Source: a virus
Direction: 5' to 3' (one strand)
DNA length: 40,389 nt
IMG/VR virus record: IMGVR_UViG_3300037882_005271
Span: 1 to 40,389 of that record
The notes below the pieces were generated by a model. That model was given only the letters and a program-made list of their open reading frames with translations. It made no database searches and was not told the origin of the DNA. Numbering within the stretch: the first letter of the stretch is position 1; each line of letters opens with the position of its first letter. The translations under genes and the position numbers were made by a program. Positions 23,141-28,773 of this stretch are shown one piece after another.

Positions 23141-23219
23141 AGTTACATAACGTAACAAATGTTACTAATTGTAACAAAAACTAAAAAAATAATTATTATT
23201 CAAAAAAATCTACAAAAAA

Positions 23220-23642
23220 ATGACACAGAGTGAAGAATTAACCAAATTGGTTGAAAAAATTCAATTTATTTACAAAAAAAGCATTGAGGAAATTGCGATT
23301 AGCATTGGTTACACCCGGCCGCATCTGTCTAATGCAATGAGTGGCAAAAGAAATGTTAAAAATGTAACATCTGCTTTAAAAAAGAAATACCCTGGTATAC
23401 AAGATATAGATGTACCATCAACACCAGGCGGTATTACAATAATTAATACTACAGACAAATTAATGGAGAAAGTGGTTACTTTTTTGGTTCAGTCTTCGAG
23501 TGCTGCTGCTGTTTCTCTTCAGCAGGTAAAACTGTTGACTTCCCGGCTTGAGGGAAGGGATTTTGACGAAGTAAATCTAACGCTTGATAAGGCAGTTTCA
23601 TTGACTGCTGACAAAGTGTTGGCTGAATTACAAAAGCAATGA
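23220..23642 (+). CDS. CI-like phage repressor
   Basis: 140 aa. The N-terminal HTH of Cro/CI type (ELTKLVEKIQFIYKKSIEEI, then AISIGYTRPHLSNAMSGKRN) is followed by a short linker and a C-terminal helical domain (VTFLVQSSSAAAVSLQQVKLL), probably for dimerisation. There is no LexA-like Ala-Gly cleavage site or Ser-Lys protease, so induction would not be by RecA-stimulated self-cleavage. It diverges from the Cro-like gene over the operators at 23091-23129. It is the natural candidate to bind the TAAAATTTTA sites. Confidence 0.8.
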   Translation: MTQSEELTKLVEKIQFIYKKSIEEIAISIGYTRPHLSNAMSGKRNVKNVTSALKKKYPGIQDIDVPSTPGGITIINTTDKLMEKVVTFLVQSSSAAAVSLQQVKLLTSRLEGRDFDEVNLTLDKAVSLTADKVLAELQKQ

Positions 23643-23988
23643 TTGATTTGGATACATTGAGCATAAGGGTAAAGTTTATAATCAAATTTACCAAATGCAT
23701 GTGTTATAGAAAAGTTAAAGCATTTATAAGTGTATTTTCAAGAGTACACTATTTCTTTACATTAACATCATTTGTAACTAAATGTTAGTCAACCTTTTAA
23801 GTTTAAAAATGTGCGTCCCGTCCGGTCCGCTCTTAAAAAAGTACAGAATATAGACGGGATGCTGGTTTCAGCGTCCCGTCTGTGTTTTGGTGGTGTTTGA
23901 TGGGTAGGTTTGCGAGGCATACCGGCGCATTGCGAAGCATACCGAAGCATATTTTACATTAACACTGCAATAAACCAACACATTAACA
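23643..23988 (+). other. Intergenic region with hairpins and repeats, candidate attP
   Basis: No gene was seen in 346 bp between repressor and integrase. It holds a weak hairpin AGTGTA/TACACT (23729-23750) that may end the repressor transcript. GCGTCCCGTC occurs as a direct repeat at 23813 and 23871. The second copy is part of a 13-bp stem, AGACGGGATGCTG (23852-23864) with CAGCGTCCCGTCT (23869-23881), around a GTTT loop. Two 13-nt repeats GCGA(G/A)GCATACCG (23912-23924, 23932-23944) are spaced 20 bp apart, followed by a partial third. A core flanked by arm-type repeats next to the integrase suits an attachment site, but no host junction is available to prove it. Confidence 0.5.
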
Positions 23989-25107
23989 ATGGCCAAAATA
24001 AGCGTGTACCCATTGCTTTACAATCACCGGAAAGATAAAAACGGGATGATACCTGTGGCCATAAGGGTTACCCGTGGGGGAAAAACTGTTACTGATTTAG
24101 CACTGGGCAGAAAGGTGGCGAGTAATGACTGGAATGTAGAAAAAAAGACCTGTAAAGACAAAATACTGAACGCCCTGATACAAAAAGAAGTGCGCCGTAT
24201 AATGGATGAAATTACCCGCCTGCGGGTGAATGATCAGCCGGTGACGGATGCGGTGATTAAGTTTATTGTAAAGGGAAAAGGCATGCAGGTTACGGTAAAG
24301 GAATTTACCCTGGATATAATGCAAACATGGGCCGGTAAAAAATCTACAGAAACCATACGCATTTATAAAACCGAACTGGATAAGCTGCTGAGCTTTGGCG
24401 GGCAGGCACTTTGCTTTGAGGATATTACACCTGCCTGGCTGCGCCGGTACGAGGCGCACCTGATTGCACTGGGTAATATGCCCAATACCATACACAAGGC
24501 ATGGAAATGCCTGCGCAAAATTATAAATGATGCCATTAAAGAGGGCGTAACCAAGCTATACCCATTTGCCAATTATGATAACCCTGTGTACCAGCAAACC
24601 GACCGTACCTATTTGACTGAGCAGGAAGTAAACCAGGTGCAGGCACTGCTGCTACAGCCATTGCCTGATATACTGCGCCGGGCAGTGCTGTACTTTTTAC
24701 TGGGCTGCTACAGCGGCCTGCGGGTGAGCGACTGGGAAAAGTTTGACGAAACCAAGATGGTGCATGAGGGGCGGCTGCTGCTGCGCACCAAAAAAAATAA
24801 AGAGATTGTAAGCTTTGCCATTACCAGGCCACTGGCGCAACTACTACAGGAGCTGAACAACCAGCCAATGGGTATGGACCGCCACACCTGCAACCGGTAC
24901 CTTAAAGTGGCAGGCAGCATGGCCGGGCTTACAAAAGTGCTTACCAACCATGTGGCCAGGCACAGCTTTGCAGTACGCTGCGCTGAGCTGGGGATTAGTA
25001 TTGAAACCACTGCCAACCTGATGGGCATTACCGTAAAAAGCTGTGGCTACTATTACCGGGTAACCAACCGTAAAACAGACGTTGAAATGGATAAGTGGAA
25101 TAAATAA
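23989..25107 (+). CDS. int: Tyrosine recombinase / phage integrase
   Basis: 372 aa. It has an N-terminal arm-binding domain of Bacteroidota type (ISVYPLLYNHRKDKNG), a SAM-like core-binding domain (about 105-185) and a catalytic domain. Catalytic residues are Arg245 (SGLRVSDWE), a Lys around 268-271 in RTKKNKE, His321-x-x-Arg324 (HVARHSF) and Tyr356 in a YYYRV context. The usual second histidine after glycine (GH) is isoleucine here (Gly346-Ile347), a known kind of drift. It catalyses integration and excision. A bidirectional terminator follows immediately. Confidence 0.92.
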   Translation: MAKISVYPLLYNHRKDKNGMIPVAIRVTRGGKTVTDLALGRKVASNDWNVEKKTCKDKILNALIQKEVRRIMDEITRLRVNDQPVTDAVIKFIVKGKGMQVTVKEFTLDIMQTWAGKKSTETIRIYKTELDKLLSFGGQALCFEDITPAWLRRYEAHLIALGNMPNTIHKAWKCLRKIINDAIKEGVTKLYPFANYDNPVYQQTDRTYLTEQEVNQVQALLLQPLPDILRRAVLYFLLGCYSGLRVSDWEKFDETKMVHEGRLLLRTKKNKEIVSFAITRPLAQLLQELNNQPMGMDRHTCNRYLKVAGSMAGLTKVLTNHVARHSFAVRCAELGISIETTANLMGITVKSCGYYYRVTNRKTDVEMDKWNK

Positions 25108-25131
25108 AGCCGGGCATAAACCCGGCTTTTT
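25106..25131. terminator. Bidirectional terminator between int and the convergent gene
   Basis: AAAGCCGGG and CCCGGCTTT form a perfect GC-rich stem around CATAAA. TTTTT follows on the plus strand, for the integrase, and TTTATTTA on the minus strand, for the 25161-25853 gene. Confidence 0.85.
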
Positions 25132-25160
25132 AAACGAAAAGATGCGAAAAACTATGTCAC

Positions 25161-25853
25161 TTACGCCAATACAAGCTTATCCGGCACTACCAGCACGTTC
25201 ATCATTTCCCGTGCATTTTCTAAGAGGGTGCGGCCTTGTGTGATGATGCCCAGGATATTGCCAAAAATCATTTGCTGCTCAATAGAAAGCTGATTGGTAT
25301 CAATACTATTGAGGCCATCGGCAATATTACGGGCAGTGGGCATTATGTTGCCCAGCTCTACCGTAATGGCGGTACACCACTCATCTTTTACCTGCTGCTG
25401 CATAATGGCCATGGCCTTGCTGTGCAATGTGCGCAGGGCAGTAAAGTTGGTGGTAATTGCTGCCTGCAGCTCTGGGGTAAATGCCTGCCAATCGGGGCTT
25501 ACGCTTAGTACCTGCTCCATAAAATCGTTTAGCATCCAGTAGAGGCGGGGCGGCATTTTATCCAGCCCATCGTACAGCCACTCAAGCGTATCGGCCTGCC
25601 AGCCATCTATTGGTGGCCGGGTGGCCATCCGCTCGTTGCACAGGTTAAAAAAATCTACTACACTGTTGAGCATTTCCGCTGCTTTGGGCTGCAGCTTTGG
25701 CGGCACATTGGCCCAGGCAGGGCTTTTAATAAGGGTATCCCTTATTTTTTTATTAATGGAGCCCGCATAAATGGGCGGCTCACCCGCAAAATACTCGGTT
25801 AATAACTGCGTTTGCCAGGGAATTGCACCCTTTGCTGTGTGATTTGTTGTCAT
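25161..25853 (-). CDS. GAxPWQ-family helical protein (stand-alone domain)
   Basis: 230 aa, homologous to the N-terminal half of the 10341-11768 product: GAIPWQ (9-14), WQADTLEWLY, a DW-F-PEL stretch and LRTLHSKAM in the same order. It is all-helical with no catalytic motif and no helicase domain. It stands alone between the integrase and the cargo gene, convergent with the integrase, with its own promoter, leader and terminator. It may interact with the fused paralogue or compete with it. I do not recognise the family, and no function should be assumed. Confidence 0.82.
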   Translation of the reverse strand: MTTNHTAKGAIPWQTQLLTEYFAGEPPIYAGSINKKIRDTLIKSPAWANVPPKLQPKAAEMLNSVVDFFNLCNERMATRPPIDGWQADTLEWLYDGLDKMPPRLYWMLNDFMEQVLSVSPDWQAFTPELQAAITTNFTALRTLHSKAMAIMQQQVKDEWCTAITVELGNIMPTARNIADGLNSIDTNQLSIEQQMIFGNILGIITQGRTLLENAREMMNVLVVPDKLVLA

Positions 25854-26013
25854 TGAAAAAAAATTTAAGATAAAAAATAGCCATCCGCTGACAACAAATC
25901 ACACAGATCAAATCTGGGGAGAAAGTTACCGGTCTTACCGGTTCGGATGGCTAAAAATTTGAGATTTTTCCCCTTAAGGAGTTTAAAATGATTCATAATG
26001 TAATTTATTGTCA
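25835..26013 (-). promoter_or_regulatory. Structured leader RNA with alternative start-codon pairing (copy 2)
   Basis: Start-codon element B' (25852-25835, TGACAACAAATCACACAG on the minus strand) is an 18-nt perfect complement of B (25906-25889). Element C at the predicted 5' end (26013-25999) matches B' at 13 of 15 bases, and both changes are C to T, so C:B pairing survives by G-U wobble. A (25953-25944) pairs perfectly over 10 bp with A' (25887-25878), which follows B after 1 nt as in copy 1. ACCGGT-AAG-ACCGGT forms a hairpin after A. GGGGA (around 25973-25969) can pair with TCCCC (25920-25916) as D:D'. Confidence 0.78.
25865..25996 (-). CDS. Possible 43-aa leader peptide (upstream ORF)
   Basis: An ATG at 25996 opens an ORF that runs through elements A, B and A' and ends 11 nt before the start codon of the 230-aa gene. 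It contains FLAIRTGKTGNF. The leader of copy 1 has an ATG-started ORF in the corresponding position with FLAMR at the equivalent A element. Translation through B would free the downstream start codon, so the peptide could be a sensing device. Coding is not proven. Confidence 0.4.
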   Translation of the reverse strand: MNHFKLLKGKNLKFLAIRTGKTGNFLPRFDLCDLLSADGYFLS

Positions 26014-26014
26014 A

Positions 26015-26038
26015 TACAAATGTATAAAATTTTATGTA
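26015..26038 (-). promoter_or_regulatory. Promoter/operator identical to 11944-11967
   Basis: 24 bp identical to the copy ahead of the 475-aa gene. It has a TACATTTG -7 box (26024-26017) and operator core TAAAATTTTA (26025-26034). Flanking sequences diverge at once on both sides, so the identity marks a selected control site rather than a recent large duplication. Confidence 0.7.
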
Positions 26039-26123
26039 CTATTTTACAAATATTTTTTAAAAAACAGGATTTTTCCCCTTTACATTGTGCTAAAAAAGGT
26101 ACAGCTTTGCTTAAAATTTTATT

Positions 26124-26618
26124 ATGAAAGTTATACTTACCGCAGTTTTTACTTTTTTATCAAGTGTTTCAATATGCCAGCAATTAGAAATTGATTCTGT
26201 AAGCCAAAGGTATCAGTATACAGAAGTTGTTCAGGCCGATAGTTCAACTAAAGATGCCCTTTTTACAAAAGTGAAAGAATGGATTGCTTTGTCGTATAGA
26301 TCTATGGATGCAGTGATGCAATTGGAAGATAAAGAAACTGGTAAAATGATTGTAAAAGGTAATATGGTTACTACCATGTTTATGCAAAAAGCTTGGTTAG
26401 GCCATACTTTAATTTTTGATTTTAAAAATGGTAAATTCAGGTATGCTTTTACTGATTTTACATATAAGTCATCCAATGGTCAGGGTTATACATATGAGAA
26501 CTATCCTAAAGCATTTTTGAAAAAATTGCTTAGACGAACAGAAGAGCAATTGCAAGAAACAGTGAAGGGATTAAAAGACTACTTACAAAAGAAAAGTGCA
26601 ACCAATGACAATTGGTAA
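26124..26618 (+). CDS. Secreted DUF4468-like cargo protein
   Basis: 164 aa. A Sec signal peptide (MKVILTAVFTFLSSVSIC) is followed by a DUF4468-like domain: YTEVVQADSSTKDALFTKVK, then WIALSYRSMDAVMQLEDKET. These periplasmic or secreted domains are typical of Bacteroidota chromosomes. The gene faces the opposite way to the surrounding tail and paralogue genes and is more AT-rich. Its stop codon directly abuts the stop of the convergent 107-aa gene. This is the pattern of a lysogenic-conversion 'moron'. A TAAAATTTTA core at 26112-26121 lies just before the ATG, but its flanks do not match the other operators. Confidence 0.8.
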   Translation: MKVILTAVFTFLSSVSICQQLEIDSVSQRYQYTEVVQADSSTKDALFTKVKEWIALSYRSMDAVMQLEDKETGKMIVKGNMVTTMFMQKAWLGHTLIFDFKNGKFRYAFTDFTYKSSNGQGYTYENYPKAFLKKLLRRTEEQLQETVKGLKDYLQKKSATNDNW

Positions 26619-26942
26619 TCAAATCCTTTCCAGCATCCACACCATACGCAGGCTTCCCAGGTCGGTAAGGGTAAAGCCAGCTTCAAACAACCAATCGGCC
26701 ACCATTACGGGTGTAAGCTCGGGGCTGGGGTAAGCGGCATACAGCTCAGTAAATATATCATTGGTAGTAAGCATTGTGGCTATGCCTGTACCTGAGGCAT
26801 TGGTATAGGTTTGCTGCAATTTACTGCGCAGGTGCTGCAGCATGGGGCTTAGCTGCTCAGGGCCTGCCGGTGGTACTGCCGGTTGGGTTTCATTTTCGTG
26901 TTGGTTTTCCTGTTCGTTTTGATCATCCTGTACTGTATCCAT
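26619..26942 (-). CDS. Small C-terminal tail-module protein
   Basis: 107 aa. The N-terminal third is a glutamine/glutamate/proline-rich low-complexity linker (about residues 5-30). The remainder is helical (LSPMLQHLRSKLQQTYTN and a final TLTDLGSLRMVWMLERI). It is the last gene of the tail operon, 10 nt after the 606-aa protein, and ends back to back with the cargo gene. The globular part may bind DNA or protein; no family was recognised. Confidence 0.65.
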   Translation of the reverse strand: MDTVQDDQNEQENQHENETQPAVPPAGPEQLSPMLQHLRSKLQQTYTNASGTGIATMLTTNDIFTELYAAYPSPELTPVMVADWLFEAGFTLTDLGSLRMVWMLERI

Positions 26943-26952
26943 ATCATTAATT

Positions 26953-28773
26953 TTATAGTGGCATCATTTCTACCGTTATTACCCCGCTATTGGGTATGCT
27001 GCGCTCAGTTTTTACCGGTACCAGCAGCACATTGTTAAGCTCCACACAGGTGGCAGCATCTAACTGGCGCAGGGTAATGGCATTTATATTCAGCTTCAGC
27101 TTTACTTTTTCGTTTTGCTCAATTACATTTTGCCACTGGCTGTGGCAGCAGGCTGCCAGCCCATCAGCCCCCTGCAGTGCCAGGCTGCGGGGCTGTATAA
27201 TGGCATAGCCCTGGGCGCTGGCATCGGCCTGCTTATTGTGGCTGTAGCTTACGGGTATAAAATGCCCGCTTACCAGCAACTGGCTTATGTAAAACAGGCG
27301 CACTCCAAAGGGGGCTTTTACCTTGCTGCCTACATAGCTGGTATAGCTGCCTGCCTGGGCGCAGGCGGCATAGTACTGCCGCTCGTTAAGCGCTGTGGTA
27401 TTGTTAAACAGCACGTATGTACACAGGGTGCTGCAGCCAACCTTTACCTCCCGCCCGCCTGCACCGCTTTTTACAGGCAGCAGGCCCTCGCTAAATACCT
27501 CCCACAATACCGGGCTGCCGGTGGCATTGGCCACACTGTAGTACATATTATCGGCCAGGCTGTAAGCCACATCATCGGTAGTAAAGGGGCGGCCTATGCT
27601 TAGCGTGGCCAGCTTGCTGTAATTGGCCACGGTGGCCACCAGCTTTTTATCGCCCAGCTCTTTTATATGGCTGCCGGGGTACTGGTCGGCACCATCCCAT
27701 GCATAATCAAGGGTGTAGCCCTCCTGCTCCTGGCTATCGGTACGGCTGCTGGTAAAACTGCTGCTGGCCATGGCATTTATATTTAACACTTTGCGCTGGG
27801 TAATTACCTGCTGCCGGTACACCAGGCGCACGGTGCTGCTGCCTTCAAAAAAGGGGTAGATGTTGAAAAACTGAAAGATGGCTTTTAAAAAATCGGCCAC
27901 GGTTTCGTCGGGTACATGGTTGGCAGGGTTGAGGCTGCGGGTAGTATCCTGGTTGTTTACATATACCTCTATACCATAATTGTTAAACACATGCACATCA
28001 TCCCAGGTATTTTCGCCTACTATGGCACCGGTAACGGCATAGCCATGCTCGTTAAATATGGCATTGATGATGTGCTTAAGCCTGATGAATGGCACGGTAA
28101 AGTAATGGCTGTACTCAGCCGTGCCTGCCACTGCCGGGGTGGATGGGCTGGCGCTTTGTGGCCGGCCAAATACCCAATCAGCCGTGCCACCACCGGTAAC
28201 AATGATATTGTTTACCGTATCTTTTGCCAAAAACTCAGTGGTGTAGCCCGGTGCGCTGGTATTGATAAAGTTTTCTATAGCTACCGGCGCAAAGCTTATG
28301 TAGGGGTGGCCATCGGCCTTAATATCCCTGGCATACTGGCGGCTGGTACGGCTGCCAAAGCTGATGGGGCCACCCAGGTGCAGGGCTGGCATTTTTTTAT
28401 CTTTTATGAGGCTGCCAAAAAGGCCACGCTGCCCGCTTACGCTGGCATTAAAGCTGCCAGTGCTGTAATTGAGGCGGCCGCTTTTTTCCAGTATGGTAAG
28501 CTTGCCACCCTGTATGGCGGGCAGGTTACCATCGTACACATCGCACTTAAAATATGGGGGCGTGCGGGTAAAGTTTTTTATACGCTCGGCAAAGTTGAGC
28601 AATTGGCGGTTATTATCCGTCCATGGTATATCTACCGGCAGGCTGTACTCACCAATGCTCAGCTCTTCATCAAAAATGGGGGCATTATCTTCCACATCCA
28701 GCACGGTACCTTCTTTAAGATCGAGAAAGCCGCTGCGGTAGGGGCCATACACATATATGCTCAGTTTACTCAT
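26953..28773 (-). CDS. Baseplate/tail-tip protein
   Basis: 606 aa, beta-rich, directly downstream of the tape measure, where distal-tail and tail-associated proteins lie. The N-terminus (LSIYVYGPYRSGFLDLKEGT) with IGEYSLPVDIPWTDNN resembles tail proteins of Bacteroidota phages. The middle is hub-like, with PDETVADFLKAIFQFFNIYPFF. No peptidase or glycosidase motif is evident. It overlaps the tape-measure stop by one base (TGATG). The baseplate role comes from order and size. Confidence 0.75.
   Translation of the reverse strand: MSKLSIYVYGPYRSGFLDLKEGTVLDVEDNAPIFDEELSIGEYSLPVDIPWTDNNRQLLNFAERIKNFTRTPPYFKCDVYDGNLPAIQGGKLTILEKSGRLNYSTGSFNASVSGQRGLFGSLIKDKKMPALHLGGPISFGSRTSRQYARDIKADGHPYISFAPVAIENFINTSAPGYTTEFLAKDTVNNIIVTGGGTADWVFGRPQSASPSTPAVAGTAEYSHYFTVPFIRLKHIINAIFNEHGYAVTGAIVGENTWDDVHVFNNYGIEVYVNNQDTTRSLNPANHVPDETVADFLKAIFQFFNIYPFFEGSSTVRLVYRQQVITQRKVLNINAMASSSFTSSRTDSQEQEGYTLDYAWDGADQYPGSHIKELGDKKLVATVANYSKLATLSIGRPFTTDDVAYSLADNMYYSVANATGSPVLWEVFSEGLLPVKSGAGGREVKVGCSTLCTYVLFNNTTALNERQYYAACAQAGSYTSYVGSKVKAPFGVRLFYISQLLVSGHFIPVSYSHNKQADASAQGYAIIQPRSLALQGADGLAACCHSQWQNVIEQNEKVKLKLNINAITLRQLDAATCVELNNVLLVPVKTERSIPNSGVITVEMMPL

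Noticed and set aside
25835-25906. Invertible DNA element (phase-variable promoter) bounded by the 18-nt inverted repeats
   Set aside because: The spacer between the repeats is only 36 bp and holds no promoter; the promoter lies outside at 26015-26038. RNA pairing explains the arrangement better, and copy 1 shows the same layout.
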